Shown: positions 43,692 through 55,562, counted from the stretch's first letter. The stretch: 64,000 bases of DNA from Pseudooceanicola sediminis (GCF_003575965.1 NZ_QWJJ01000008.1:158941-222940); one strand, 5' to 3'. The notes: generated by a model not told the origin, from the letters alone. Program-made: numbers and translations.

Positions 43692-44735
43692 ATGACAGCC
43701 TTGGAGAAGTATCAGCGGTTGGAGGCCGCCGCCCTGTGGCGCGAGGCCCCGGATGCGCAGCGCCGGGACGTCATCGTTTCGATCGGCGAGGCGACGCTGA
43801 TGATCGCAGACCTTCAGGATCGTCCGCTGACACATTGGTCGATTGCGGCCCTCGCCCGGGCCAATCCCGGCGAGATGCCCGCCCTCTACCACCCGGATGG
43901 CGATCCCGGCGAAACCTTGGAACTGGGCGCTGACGAAGCCGAGATGATCGAAGCGCTGGAAAAGCTGCGCAGTACGATCGAACGCCGGCGCCCGCGCAAG
44001 GGCCGCCTGCGGCTGTGGATGGTGCTGGTATTTGTCGCGGTGATCGCGGGGTTCGGCTATCTCTGGCTGCCCGGCGCGCTGGAACGTCAGGCCCTTGCCG
44101 TGCTGCCCCAGGTCAAGAGGGACGAGATCGGCGCCAAGCTGTTCAGCAAGGTTCAGACGCTGACCGGCGCCCCCTGCGGCGCGGCTGGCGGTGACATTGC
44201 CTTGCAACGGCTGGCAGAACGCCTGCGCGGGTCCAACGGAGCCCTGCCGCAACTGTTCGTCGTGCGCAGCGGCGTGCCGGAAACCGCGCATCTGCCCGGC
44301 GGTATCGTGCTGCTGAACCGTGCCATGGTCGAGGATTTCGAAGACCCCGAGGTCACCGCCGGTTACATCGTGGCAGAACGCCTGCGCGCTGCTGCCCGCG
44401 ATCCGATTGCCCGGCTGCTGGACGAGGCGGGCACGGCCGCCGTCCTGCGCCTGCTGACCACGGGCGAGATTTCGGACGACATCCTGCGCGCCCACGCCCG
44501 GACATTGATCAACGCCGCCCCGGCAAAGCTGTCAGACGATACACTGATCAGCGGCTTCACCGCGGCAGGGATCCAGACCCGTCCCTATGCTGCGGCGCAT
44601 GGCCTCGGCGTGCAGAGCACGCGCGCGACCGACATGCTGAAACTGATAGAGGCAGACCCCTTTCCCAACGGGGCCCCGGCCCCCGTCCTGCGCGATTCAG
44701 ACTGGCTGCGCCTTCAGGGTATCTGCGGCAACTAG
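43692..44735 (+). CDS. conserved hypothetical membrane-anchored protein
   Basis: 347 residues. The cytoplasmic N-terminal 100 residues include an acidic helical stretch (ETLELGADEAEMIEALEKL) and end in a basic RRRPRKGRLRL. One membrane helix (about 108-128, LWMVLVFVAVIAGFGYLWLP) follows, then a 215-residue domain outside. That domain resembles membrane peptidases of the M48 type in layout (ETAHLPGGIVLLNRAMVEDF) but has no HExxH motif, so it is probably inactive as a protease. The ATG directly follows the stop of a 15-codon frame that begins at 43644. Function unknown. Confidence 0.75.
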   Translation: MTALEKYQRLEAAALWREAPDAQRRDVIVSIGEATLMIADLQDRPLTHWSIAALARANPGEMPALYHPDGDPGETLELGADEAEMIEALEKLRSTIERRRPRKGRLRLWMVLVFVAVIAGFGYLWLPGALERQALAVLPQVKRDEIGAKLFSKVQTLTGAPCGAAGGDIALQRLAERLRGSNGALPQLFVVRSGVPETAHLPGGIVLLNRAMVEDFEDPEVTAGYIVAERLRAAARDPIARLLDEAGTAAVLRLLTTGEISDDILRAHARTLINAAPAKLSDDTLISGFTAAGIQTRPYAAAHGLGVQSTRATDMLKLIEADPFPNGAPAPVLRDSDWLRLQGICGN

Positions 44736-44765
44736 CACCGACAAACCACTGTCCTGAAAAGGAAA

Positions 44766-44793
44766 ACGGCCCGCAACCATCGGTGCGGGCCGT
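44766..44793 (-). terminator. terminator between convergent genes, mainly for the salvage operon
   Basis: ACGGCCCGCA (44766-44775) pairs with TGCGGGCCGT (44784-44793). Read on the minus strand it is followed by TTTTCC, 26 bases after the upp stop. Confidence 0.85.
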
Positions 44794-44818
44794 CTGTTTC
44801 GCCAGGTGTGTCGCCGTG

Positions 44819-45466
44819 TCACTTGGTGCCGAACATCCGGTCGCCAGCATCCCCCAGGCCCGGGACAATATACCCCATATCGTTCAGGTGACTGTCGAGA
44901 GACGCCGTCACGATCGGCACATCCGGATGAGCCTCCTTCATCCGCGCCACACCCTCGGGGGCGGCCAGAAGACACAGGAAACGGATGTTCGTCGCGCCCG
45001 CCTTCTTCAGCAGATCAATCGCCGCCACGGATGAATTGCCTGTCGCCAGCATCGGGTCGACGGCGATCACCAGCCGGTCACCCAGGCCGTCGGGCACCTT
45101 GAAATAGTATTGCACCGGTTGCAGGGTTTCTTCGTCCCGGTACAGCCCGACAAAGCCGACCCGCGCCGCGGGCACCAACTCCAGGATGCCATCCAGCAGC
45201 CCGTTACCCGCCCGCAGGATCGAGATCAGAGCGAGCTTCTTGCCATCCAGCACAGGCGCATCCATCTCCTCCATCGGGGTCTTGATGCGACGTGTGGTCA
45301 TTTCCATGTTGCGCGTAATCTCATAGGCCAGCAACTGGCTGATTTCACGCAGCAATTGACGAAATTTCGCGGTCGAGGTCTCTTCCTCGCGCATCAGCGT
45401 CAGCTTGTGCTGCACCATCGGGTGCGTGACGACGGTCAGGTGTTCGGTCTCGGGGCTATCGCTCAT
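44819..45466 (-). CDS. upp: uracil phosphoribosyltransferase
   Basis: 215-residue cytoplasmic enzyme that joins uracil to PRPP to give UMP. The PRPP-binding loop [13 protein letters not shown] and the uracil-binding C-terminal segment [20 protein letters not shown] are both intact, and the length is normal. It is the last gene of a five-gene salvage operon; its start overlaps the add stop by ATGA. It takes up the uracil released from uridine by the phosphorylase upstream in the operon. Confidence 0.95.
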   Translation of the reverse strand: MSDSPETEHLTVVTHPMVQHKLTLMREEETSTAKFRQLLREISQLLAYEITRNMEMTTRRIKTPMEEMDAPVLDGKKLALISILRAGNGLLDGILELVPAARVGFVGLYRDEETLQPVQYYFKVPDGLGDRLVIAVDPMLATGNSSVAAIDLLKKAGATNIRFLCLLAAPEGVARMKEAHPDVPIVTASLDSHLNDMGYIVPGLGDAGDRMFGTK

Positions 45467-46518
45467 GCCGGGGTCTCCTCAAGGCGCTTGGCCAGTTTCT
45501 CTTTGGTGGCTGCATCGCAGAATGCGGCATCCAATGCGGTGCGGGCGATCTCGGCAAAGACCCCCCTGTCCCAGCCGAAGGCCAGGCGCAATGCCTCGTA
45601 TTCGCGGGTCATCGTCGTGTGAAAGAAGGGCGGGTCGTCGGTCGAAACGGTTACCTTCACGCCACGTTCGCGCAGCATCTGGATCGGGTGGCGGGTGAAA
45701 TCGGGATACAGCTTTAGCGCCACGTTCGAACCGGGGCAAACCTCCAGAACCACGCCGGACTCCGCCAGTTGGTCGACCAGGGCCAGATCCTCGATCGCGC
45801 GCACGCCATGGCCAATGCGGCTGACACCCAGGTCGCTGATCGCGTCGCGGATCGACTGCGGCCCCCCCCATTCGCCCGCGTGTGCCGTCAGGTGCAGCCC
45901 GGCTTCGCGTGCCATGTCAAAGGCATAGCTGAAATCCTTGGGCTTGCCCTTGGCCTCATCCCCCGCGATGCCAAATCCGACGATCCAGTCGCCTGCCGTC
46001 TCGGCGGCACAAGCCGCGCTGGCGCGGGCCTTTTCGGGGCCGAAGTGGCGAATGCAGGTGATCACGCCACGCAGCACGATGCCCATGTCGCGTTCAGCCG
46101 CATCGGCGGCCTCGCGGATCGCATGCAGATATTCCTTCCACGCCCCAACGTCGCTGCCACCACAAAAATCCGGCGACAGGAAGGTCTCGGAATAGATCAC
46201 GCCCGACTCTGCCGATTGCTCCAGCACGGCGGTGGTCAGGCGCGCATAATCCTCGGGGGTGTTCAGCACCTCGGTCGCGGCTTCGTAAACCCTCAGGAAA
46301 TCAACGAAATCACTGTAGGCATAGTGCCCTTGCGCGTCGAAAACCTTGCCGAGGTCGATACGTTTTTCCTGCGCTAGGCGCCTGATGAACGCGGGTGGCG
46401 CCGCACCTTCGTGGTGCAGGTGCAGCTCCAGCTTTGGCAGGGTGGCCAGGTCAAAACTCAGATCGACATCACGCTCCCTGGCACGCTCCCTGCCGCGCTC
46501 CCTGTCCCGGTCTCTCAT
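45463..46518 (-). CDS. add: adenosine deaminase
   Basis: 351-residue zinc hydrolase converting adenosine (or a related base) to inosine. Metal and active-site motifs: HLHHEGA near residue 33, where HxHxEG or HxHLDG is usual, HAGEWGG with the proton-shuttling glutamate, the SRIGHG histidine, and STDDPP. Residues 1-17 are a low-complexity Arg/Glu/Asp run ([17 protein letters not shown]) absent from typical enzymes; an alternative start further in is possible, but AAGGAG supports this ATG. Adenine deaminase activity cannot be excluded. It overlaps upp and deoB by four bases each. Confidence 0.88.
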   Translation of the reverse strand: MRDRDRERGRERARERDVDLSFDLATLPKLELHLHHEGAAPPAFIRRLAQEKRIDLGKVFDAQGHYAYSDFVDFLRVYEAATEVLNTPEDYARLTTAVLEQSAESGVIYSETFLSPDFCGGSDVGAWKEYLHAIREAADAAERDMGIVLRGVITCIRHFGPEKARASAACAAETAGDWIVGFGIAGDEAKGKPKDFSYAFDMAREAGLHLTAHAGEWGGPQSIRDAISDLGVSRIGHGVRAIEDLALVDQLAESGVVLEVCPGSNVALKLYPDFTRHPIQMLRERGVKVTVSTDDPPFFHTTMTREYEALRLAFGWDRGVFAEIARTALDAAFCDAATKEKLAKRLEETPA

Positions 46519-47717
46519 ATCAGGCTCCTTCCCGGCCCCTGCGCCGCCACGCCCAGATGGCGCGCAACGGTGGCCGCAATATCACTAAACTGGCAGAGGC
46601 CAAGTGCCCCTGCCCCGAGCCCGGCAATCAGCACCGGCACACGTTCCCGCGTATGATCGTTGCCGAACCAGCTGGGATCATTTCCATGGTCTGCCGTAAG
46701 CAGCAACATGTCGCCCTTTTTCAGGCGTCCGATCACCGTGCCGATCCGCGCGTCGAACCATTCCAACGCGCGGGCATATCCCGAAATATCGCGCCGATGT
46801 CCATAGAGGCTGTCGAATTCCACGAAATTGGCAAAGGTGAGAGAGCCTTCCTCGGCCTCCTCAACAAGGCGATCCAGCTGGTCCATCAGCGCGGCGTCGT
46901 CGCCCTTGACCACATCGTCGATCCCCTGCATCGAGAAGATGTCACCGATCTTGCCGACCCCGTGCACGCTGCCGCCCGCAGCCTGCACCCAATCGCAAAG
47001 CGACGGGCTGGGAAGCGCCATCGCATAGTCGCGCCGGTTGGCCGTCCGGGCAAACGACCCTGCATCGCCCACGAAGGGGCGCGTGATGACACGGCCCACC
47101 TTCATTGCGTGCAACATGGGGGAAAGATCCCTGGCCAGCTTTTGCAGGCGGTCATTGCCGAAACTGTCCTCGTGCGCCGCAATCTGGAACACGCTGTCGG
47201 CCGAGGTATAGCAGATCGGCCAACCGGTTGCGACATGCTCTGCGCCAAGGCGGGCGATGATCTCGGTCCCGCTGGCGTGGACATTGCCCAGGATGCCTTC
47301 TGTGCCTGCCAGGCGGCACACTTCGGCCACCAGATCGTCGGGGAACGCTGGCGTTGTCTCTGGAAAATAATGCCAATCCCAGGGCACGGGCACGCCCGCC
47401 AGCTCCCAGTGGCCGGTCGGCGTGTCCTTGCCCGGGCTGGTCTCGCTCGCGGCGCCCCACAGCCCGCCTGGCACGCCCCCCAGGGCAGTTTCCCCCGAGG
47501 CGAGTTCGACCGCCGCCCACAGCCCAAGCGCGCAAAGGTTCGGCAGATGCAGCGGGCCGCTGCGCCCCACCTCGGCGCGCCCCTCGGTACAAGCCTGCGC
47601 GATATGGGCCAGCGTATTCGCCCCGGCATCGGGACGGTCACCGTTAAAGAAATCCGCCGCGTCCGGCGCACCGCCGATCCCGACGGAATCCATGACCACC
47701 AAAAAGGCCCGGCTCAT
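46515..47717 (-). CDS. deoB: phosphopentomutase
   Basis: 400-residue enzyme of the alkaline phosphatase superfamily that interconverts (deoxy)ribose 1-phosphate and 5-phosphate. The phosphate-accepting threonine is in GKDTPTGHWE, and metal ligands are visible in VVMDSVGIG, TADHGNDPSW and the nearby GNDHTRE segment. Length is that of typical DeoB. It links nucleoside cleavage by deoA to central carbon metabolism. The gene overlaps add and deoA by four bases each. Confidence 0.95.
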   Translation of the reverse strand: MSRAFLVVMDSVGIGGAPDAADFFNGDRPDAGANTLAHIAQACTEGRAEVGRSGPLHLPNLCALGLWAAVELASGETALGGVPGGLWGAASETSPGKDTPTGHWELAGVPVPWDWHYFPETTPAFPDDLVAEVCRLAGTEGILGNVHASGTEIIARLGAEHVATGWPICYTSADSVFQIAAHEDSFGNDRLQKLARDLSPMLHAMKVGRVITRPFVGDAGSFARTANRRDYAMALPSPSLCDWVQAAGGSVHGVGKIGDIFSMQGIDDVVKGDDAALMDQLDRLVEEAEEGSLTFANFVEFDSLYGHRRDISGYARALEWFDARIGTVIGRLKKGDMLLLTADHGNDPSWFGNDHTRERVPVLIAGLGAGALGLCQFSDIAATVARHLGVAAQGPGRSLI

Positions 47718-49024
47718 CCGGTGATCCTTTCCAGAATCAGCGAACCCGGCTTCGCCTCTGCCACGTCTCGTATCGTCACCGCAGCCTGAACGGCCGCGAC
47801 GGCAGCATCCGCACCACCTTCGCGCGCGGCATGAACCCGTGCAATCGCCTGCCCCGCCTCGACCCGCTGGCCAAGACGCAACACATCCGTCAGCCCGACG
47901 GCCGGGTCGATCACATCGGCCTCGACCTTGCGCCCGCCCCCCAGGTCAACCACGGCAAGGCCAAGCGCCTCTCCGTCAATCGCCGCGATCACCCCGGAAC
48001 GGTCTGAAACGACCTCGCGGATCACCGTCGCCTCGGGCAGGAACCGTTGCCAATCATCGGTAAACCGCACAGGCCCGCCCATCAGCGCGACCATGCGCCC
48101 GAAATGCTCGGCTGCGCGTCCGCTGGTCAACGCATTTTCCATCGCCTCCGCTCCGGCCTCGATATCGCTCACCAAGCCTCCCTGCAGCAGCAGCCCGGCC
48201 CCGAGCGCGATGCTCAGCTCTGCCAGACGCCCCCGTTCCTGTCCGCATAGCACACGCATGGACGCCGCCACCTCCAGCGCATTGCCAAGCGAGGATGCGA
48301 GAGGCTGGCTCATATCCGACAAGACGGCCTCGGTCGGACAGCCTGCGGCATTGGCAGTCGACACCAGTGCCCGCGCCAGCGCAGCAGCGTCGTGCTGTGA
48401 TTTCATGAAGGCACCTGAGCCGCATTTGACGTCCAGCACCAACCCCTCAAGCCCCGCCGCCAGTTTCTTGGAAAGGATCGAGGCGGTAATCAGGTCAAGG
48501 CTCTCCACTGTCGCCGTCACATCGCGGATCGCGTACAAACGGCGATCCGCCGGTGCGATATCACCGCTGGCCGACACGATGGCGCAGCCCGCCTGCGTCA
48601 CCAACTGGCGAAAGGCCCCTTCCGTCACCTGGGTGGACACGCCGGGAATGGCCTCCATCTTGTCCAGGGTGCCGCCGGTATGCCCCAGCCCACGCCCAGA
48701 GATCATAGGCACATAGGCGCCACAGGCCGCCAGGGCGGGCGCCAGCACCAGGCTGACGCAATCCCCCACTCCGCCGGTCGAATGCTTGTCCAGTACCGGC
48801 CCGGGCAGATCCCAGTTCAGCACCCGCCCGCTGTCGCGCATCGCAAGGGTCAGGGCCACCCGCCCCTCTTCTCCGATGCCCTTCAGCAGCACGGCCATGG
48901 CAAAGGCCCCGGCCTGGGCATCCGTTACCGTTCCGTCCGATAGCCCCTGGGCGAACCACGTCAGATCCGCCTTGCCCGGCGCGCGCCCGTCGCGCAGCGC
49001 CCCGATAATCCGTCGCGCGTCCAT
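47714..49024 (-). CDS. deoA: thymidine phosphorylase
   Basis: 436-residue nucleoside phosphorylase of family 3 that splits thymidine or uridine into base and sugar 1-phosphate. The N-terminal helical domain (DARRIIGALRDGRAP) is followed by the phosphate-binding KHSTGGVGD and the PMISGRGLGHTGGTLDK signature. The ATG at 49024 is used; it lies one base after the cdd stop. A frame reaching 49054 exists but lacks support. Confidence 0.94.
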   Translation of the reverse strand: MDARRIIGALRDGRAPGKADLTWFAQGLSDGTVTDAQAGAFAMAVLLKGIGEEGRVALTLAMRDSGRVLNWDLPGPVLDKHSTGGVGDCVSLVLAPALAACGAYVPMISGRGLGHTGGTLDKMEAIPGVSTQVTEGAFRQLVTQAGCAIVSASGDIAPADRRLYAIRDVTATVESLDLITASILSKKLAAGLEGLVLDVKCGSGAFMKSQHDAAALARALVSTANAAGCPTEAVLSDMSQPLASSLGNALEVAASMRVLCGQERGRLAELSIALGAGLLLQGGLVSDIEAGAEAMENALTSGRAAEHFGRMVALMGGPVRFTDDWQRFLPEATVIREVVSDRSGVIAAIDGEALGLAVVDLGGGRKVEADVIDPAVGLTDVLRLGQRVEAGQAIARVHAAREGGADAAVAAVQAAVTIRDVAEAKPGSLILERITG

Positions 49025-49025
49025 C

Positions 49026-49418
49026 TCAGGTGTTGGCCATGTGATCCGCCACAAACCGCCCCGGCAGGATCTCGTCCAGCGTCATCTCCAGCGTCTTGCC
49101 ATCCGTCGTGCACATCGTCACCCGCACCTCGGGCTTGCCGAATTCGACCAGTTTCTGACGGCACCCGCCACAGGGGGGAACCGGCGCGGGACTATCCGCA
49201 ATCACGTAGACTTCGGTCAATTCCGTCTCTCCCGCCGCCACCATGGCCGCGATCGCCCCTGCCTCGGCACAGGTACCTTCCGGATAGGCGACGTTTTCGA
49301 CGTTGCAGCCCGAATAGATCACACCAGAGGCCGATCGGATGGCCGCGCCTACCTTGAACTTGGAATAGGGGGCATAGGCATTTTCACGCACGGCGGTGGC
49401 GGCTTGCAGCAGGTCCAT
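49026..49418 (-). CDS. cdd: cytidine deaminase
   Basis: 130-residue tetrameric zinc enzyme converting (deoxy)cytidine to (deoxy)uridine. The zinc site is complete: cysteine and the catalytic glutamate in TCAEAGAIA, and the two cysteines of PPCGGCRQ. Start at 49418 follows GATGAGGA; longer in-frame starts lack a site. First gene of the salvage operon cdd-deoA-deoB-add-upp, so its promoter lies in 49419-49640. Confidence 0.94.
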   Translation of the reverse strand: MDLLQAATAVRENAYAPYSKFKVGAAIRSASGVIYSGCNVENVAYPEGTCAEAGAIAAMVAAGETELTEVYVIADSPAPVPPCGGCRQKLVEFGKPEVRVTMCTTDGKTLEMTLDEILPGRFVADHMANT

Positions 49419-49665
49419 CTTGTGGGTCCTCATCTTTGGGTCAGTCGGCACTTGGTTCGGCACCGCAGCGCCGACCGTTTCCGGCGCAGTGTTTAAGCCT
49501 GCGAACCACTTTGCAAGGGCTAACCCGACACCCCCTTTGCGCTTTGCGCCCCACCCGATCACACGCGCCGCGGGAATGCCTTTCAGAGATCCTTAACCGG
49601 CCTTATGAATAGTTGGCGCGGCCATAATATCACACCGCTCGGGGGTTCCCCCTGATGGTAATTTG

Positions 49666-49679
49666 GTTTAGCGCTAAAC
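49666..49679. promoter_or_regulatory. 14-bp perfect palindrome upstream of maeB (LacI-type operator?)
   Basis: GTTTAGCGCTAAAC is a perfect palindrome with a central CG step, the form of LacI-family operators. It stands 27 bases before the maeB start, where a bound repressor would block transcription. The regulator is not in the window. Confidence 0.55.
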
Positions 49680-49705
49680 TACTTCCAAAGAGGATGAGGC
49701 CGCTC

Positions 49706-51988
<2,283 letters not shown>

Positions 51989-52051
51989 TCAGACGGGGCG
52001 CGACACCGATTTGGTGCAGCGCCCCGCCAAAACCTGTGTTGCAGACATGTC

Positions 52052-52126
52052 TTTGCAGACTTTGCAAAGTTGCCGCCGGCACAGTCTCTTCTGGAAATAA
52101 TCGGAAACTTTGCAAAGTTTTGCAGG
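52052..52126. promoter_or_regulatory. paired TTTGCAAA motifs upstream of prpE (ScfR/PccR-type sites)
   Basis: Two sites 48 bases apart. The first is TTTGCAGA-C-TTTGCAAA (52052-52068), containing the palindrome ACTTTGCAAAGT. The second is AAACTTTGCAAAGTTT (52105-52120), a 16-bp palindrome, followed by TTTGCAGG (52119-52126). TTTGCAAA pairs are the known target of short-chain fatty acyl-CoA regulators such as PccR of Rhodobacter sphaeroides, which controls propionyl-CoA assimilation. That the next gene is a propionyl-CoA synthetase makes the match convincing. Confidence 0.72.
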
Positions 52127-52268
52127 CCAATTGACGCCTGACAAACAGATTTTTCACCTGTGGATGGCGCTTTAGTCCATTCAATTCTTGCTCTGAGGCC
52201 ACTCGCTCCCGTACCTCATTAGGAACCCGAGGCAACCATAAGTTGCCAAGGTCAAGGAGGAGGATCTT

Positions 52269-54173
52269 ATGGGTTACAAAGACGTCTATGCCGCCTGGGC
52301 AGCGGATCCGGAGGCATTCTGGATGCAGGCTGCCGAAGCCATCGACTGGGACCGCAAGCCAACCAGGGCGCTGTTCGACGACAATGCGCCCCTTTACGAG
52401 TGGTATTCGGACGGGATGGTCAACGCCTGCTGGAACGCAGTCGACCGTCATGTCGAAAATGGCCGCGGCGAACAGACAGCGATCATCTACGACAGCCCGA
52501 TCACGCATACAAAACACGAAATTTCGTTCGTCGAGCTGCGCAACCGTGTGGCCACGCTCGCCGGTGCTCTGCGCGCCAAGGGTGTCGAAAAAGGTGACCG
52601 CGTGATCATCTACATGCCGATGATCCCCGAAGCGATCGAGGCAATGCTGGCCTGCGCGCGCATCGGTGCGGTCCATTCGGTGGTCTTTGGGGGCTTTGCC
52701 GCAAACGAACTGGCCGTGCGGATCGACGACTGCCAGCCCAAGGCAATCATCGCCGCGTCCTGCGGGTTGGAGCCGGGGCGAACGGTGCATTACAAACCCC
52801 TGCTGGACGGCGCAATCGATCTGGCCGAGCACACACCCGATTTCTGCGTCATTTACCAACGCGAACAAGAGGTTGCCCAGCTTACCCCGGGCCGGGATGT
52901 GAACTGGCACGGATTTCAGTATGGCATTCAACCGGCGGATTGCCTGCCCGTCGAGGGAAACCACCCCGCCTACATCCTCTATACGTCCGGTACGACAGGG
53001 CAACCAAAGGGCGTGGTTCGTGCCACCGCCGGTCATCTGGTCGCGTTGGAATGGTCAATGCAGAATGTCTACGACGTGGATCCGGGAGACGTCTTTTGGG
53101 CCGCGTCGGATGTCGGCTGGGTCGTCGGTCACAGCTACATCTGCTATGGTCCCCTCGTACACGGGAACACCACCATCGTGTTCGAGGGCAAGCCCATTGG
53201 CACCCCGGACGCCGGCACGTTCTGGCGGGTGATTTCCGAGCATAAGGTCAAAAGCTTTTTCACGGCACCAACCGCTTTTCGTGCGGTCAAACGCGAAGAC
53301 CTCGAGGGCACCCATGTCGGCAGGTACGATCTGAGCTGCCTCAAGAATGTCTTCCTTGCCGGGGAACGCGCCGATCCCGACACGCTGATCTGGGCACAGG
53401 AAAAACTCGGCAAACCGGTGATCGACCACTGGTGGCAAACCGAAACCGGCTGGCCTGTCGCCGCCAACCCGATGGGTATCGAGGCACTGCCGATCAAGCT
53501 CGGCTCGCCATCTGTCCCGATGCCCGGATATGATATTCAGGTGCTGGACGACGCCGGCCAGCCGGTGCCTGCGGGCGAACTTGGTGCGATCGCCATCAAG
53601 CTGCCCCTGCCCCCTGGCACGCTGCCGACACTCTGGCAGGCAGAGGGCCGGTTCCGCACCAGCTATCTGACGCATTTTCCCGGCTACTATGAAACCGGCG
53701 ATGCAGGGATGATTGATGAAGATGGCTATGTCTACATCATGGCGCGCACCGACGACGTGATCAACGTTGCCGGGCATCGCCTGTCGACCGGCGCGATGGA
53801 GGAGATCCTGGCAAGCCACCCCGACGTGGCCGAAACGGCCGTCATTGGGGTCGCCGATCCACTGAAGGGTCAGTTGCCTGTCGGATTTGTGTGCCTGTCC
53901 AAGGGGGTGAACCGCCCGCATGCAGAGATCGCGCGGGAATGCGTCGAAATGGTGCGTGACAGGATCGGGCCGGTCGCCGCCTTCAAGCTGGCCGTGGTCG
54001 TCGATCGCCTGCCCAAGACACGATCGGGCAAGATCCTGCGCGCCACCATGGTCAAGATCGCGGATGCGCAGGACTTCAAGTTGCCAGCCACCATCGACGA
54101 CCCAGCAGTGCTGGATGAAATTCGCACGGCCCTGCAAGGCATCGGGTATGCCAGACAGGCCCATCCCGCCTGA
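52269..54173 (+). CDS. prpE: propionyl-CoA synthetase
   Basis: 634-residue AMP-forming enzyme that activates propionate (and probably acrylate or acetate) to its CoA ester. The N-terminal YAAWAADPEAFWMQAAE segment is typical of the acetyl/propionyl-CoA synthetase family. Key motifs: YTSGTTGQPKG, the WWQTETGWP substrate region with tryptophan, YYETGDAG, and the regulatory acetylation lysine in PKTRSGKILR. Strong AAGGAGGAGG before the ATG. It stands alone and ends at an intrinsic terminator, with its own TTTGCAAA-bearing promoter region. Confidence 0.92.
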   Translation: MGYKDVYAAWAADPEAFWMQAAEAIDWDRKPTRALFDDNAPLYEWYSDGMVNACWNAVDRHVENGRGEQTAIIYDSPITHTKHEISFVELRNRVATLAGALRAKGVEKGDRVIIYMPMIPEAIEAMLACARIGAVHSVVFGGFAANELAVRIDDCQPKAIIAASCGLEPGRTVHYKPLLDGAIDLAEHTPDFCVIYQREQEVAQLTPGRDVNWHGFQYGIQPADCLPVEGNHPAYILYTSGTTGQPKGVVRATAGHLVALEWSMQNVYDVDPGDVFWAASDVGWVVGHSYICYGPLVHGNTTIVFEGKPIGTPDAGTFWRVISEHKVKSFFTAPTAFRAVKREDLEGTHVGRYDLSCLKNVFLAGERADPDTLIWAQEKLGKPVIDHWWQTETGWPVAANPMGIEALPIKLGSPSVPMPGYDIQVLDDAGQPVPAGELGAIAIKLPLPPGTLPTLWQAEGRFRTSYLTHFPGYYETGDAGMIDEDGYVYIMARTDDVINVAGHRLSTGAMEEILASHPDVAETAVIGVADPLKGQLPVGFVCLSKGVNRPHAEIARECVEMVRDRIGPVAAFKLAVVVDRLPKTRSGKILRATMVKIADAQDFKLPATIDDPAVLDEIRTALQGIGYARQAHPA

Positions 54174-54186
54174 GCCCGTCACGCAA

Positions 54187-54214
54187 AAAGGGCGGCCTTT
54201 CCGGGCCGCCCTTT
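54187..54214. terminator. bidirectional terminator after prpE
   Basis: AAAGGGCGGCC (54187-54197) pairs with GGCCGCCCTTT (54204-54214) around TTTCCG. It serves prpE and the convergent CsbD-like gene, with A/T tracts on both sides. Confidence 0.88.
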
Positions 54215-54233
54215 CTCAACAATGCGATCAGTA

Positions 54234-54431
54234 TCAGTACTTTGCGACGAATTCGTCAACCTGACGCTCGGCTTCGTCTTTTTCGATGCCGTAGCGCTCC
54301 TGGATCTTGCCGACAAGCTGTTCACGCTTGCCCGCGACGACATCCACGTCGTCATTCGTCAGCTTGCCCCAGTTTTCCTGAGCAGTGCCTTTGAATTGTT
54401 TCCAGTTACCTTCAATGCGATCCCAGTTCAT
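54234..54431 (-). CDS. CsbD family stress-response protein
   Basis: 65-residue soluble protein. MNWDRIEGNWKQFKGTAQ, the GKL...D...GK spacing and the ERYGIEKDEAERQVDEF ending are diagnostic of the CsbD family, small helical proteins induced by general stress in many bacteria, with no known activity. The family consensus start at MNWD sets the ATG at 54431, with GGAGGATAAACTC upstream. Single-gene unit. Confidence 0.9.
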   Translation of the reverse strand: MNWDRIEGNWKQFKGTAQENWGKLTNDDVDVVAGKREQLVGKIQERYGIEKDEAERQVDEFVAKY

Positions 54432-54586
54432 GAGTTTATCCTCCATCTGAGCTACCGGATGTCCATGCATCCGTCAGAGAGAAAACGTGACAACCCGCTT
54501 CGGGGTTCCGAAAGGCAGCGTGTCGCAGGCGGTCTTTTGCCGAGCATCGCGCACCCGCAGCAGCCCTGTTCCGGGCACCCGGAGCG

Positions 54587-55351
54587 TCAGACAAATTGCT
54601 CCTGGATCAGGCGTTCTTCCAACCCGTGACCGGGATCGAAAAGGATGTTGTGACGCACGTCGGAGGCCGAGCTGACCTCAACCGAAAGGACATTTGTCAC
54701 CGATCTGCGGCTGTCGGCGTCTGCCATCACCGGGCGCTTTTCCGGCTCCAGCACGTCAAAGCGGATCACGGCAGTCTTGCGCAACAGAGCCCCGCGCCAC
54801 CGCCTTGGCCGGAACGGCGCAATCGCCGTCAGCGCCAGCACGTCGGACCCGATCGGCAGGATCGGCCCATGCGCCGAATAATTGTACGCGGTCGAGCCTG
54901 CGGGCGTCGCGATCAGGGCACCGTCGCAAACCAGATCATCCAGTCGCACGCGCCCGTCGACCGTGATGCGCAACTTGGCCGCCTGCGGCCCGGCGCGCAA
55001 CAGCGACACCTCGTTGATCGCCAACGCGGTCTGCACCTTGCCGTCCGCCCGGGTGGCACGCATCTCAAGCGGATTGATCACCTCTTCCTCGGCGGCGGTC
55101 AGACGCTCGATCAGATCCTCCTCGGAATAGTCGTTCATCAGAAAACCGACGGTGCCGCGGTTCATCCCGTAAACCGGTGCGCGCAGGTTCGTGGTGCGGT
55201 GCAGCGTCGCCAACATGAATCCGTCGCCCCCGAGGGCGACGATCACGTCCGCTTCGCTTTCGGGAACCGACCCGAACCGTGCTGTCAGGCTTTTACGTGC
55301 CGCCTGCGCCGAAGGGCCGCGACTGGCGGTAAAAGCAAGCTTGATGCTCAT
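54587..55351 (-). CDS. nadK: NAD kinase
   Basis: 254-residue enzyme that phosphorylates NAD to NADP. Core motifs are GGDGFMLATLH, the NEVSLLR strand, and TPAGSTAYN, which forms part of the NAD site. Its length is that of the compact alphaproteobacterial form. The gene is divergent from glyA, with 211 bases between them. The ATG at 55351 begins MSIKLAFTASRGP, typical for the group. Confidence 0.92.
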   Translation of the reverse strand: MSIKLAFTASRGPSAQAARKSLTARFGSVPESEADVIVALGGDGFMLATLHRTTNLRAPVYGMNRGTVGFLMNDYSEEDLIERLTAAEEEVINPLEMRATRADGKVQTALAINEVSLLRAGPQAAKLRITVDGRVRLDDLVCDGALIATPAGSTAYNYSAHGPILPIGSDVLALTAIAPFRPRRWRGALLRKTAVIRFDVLEPEKRPVMADADSRRSVTNVLSVEVSSASDVRHNILFDPGHGLEERLIQEQFV

Positions 55352-55562
55352 CGGGTGGCTGCCTCGCTTGCGAACCCTGAAACCAAAGGCCCGGAGCGCG
55401 TCGCGCGTTTCCGAAAGCCGTCATTCGGTTCCGAAACAACCACAACTCGGGGAAAGGTGCCAGCCCTGCCGCTTTTCATATTGATCATGACGATTTGGAC
55501 ACTTCCTCAGGGGGCACTGTCATTGTAGGTACCCGCTCAACAGCAGTTGATGGAGTTACCCC

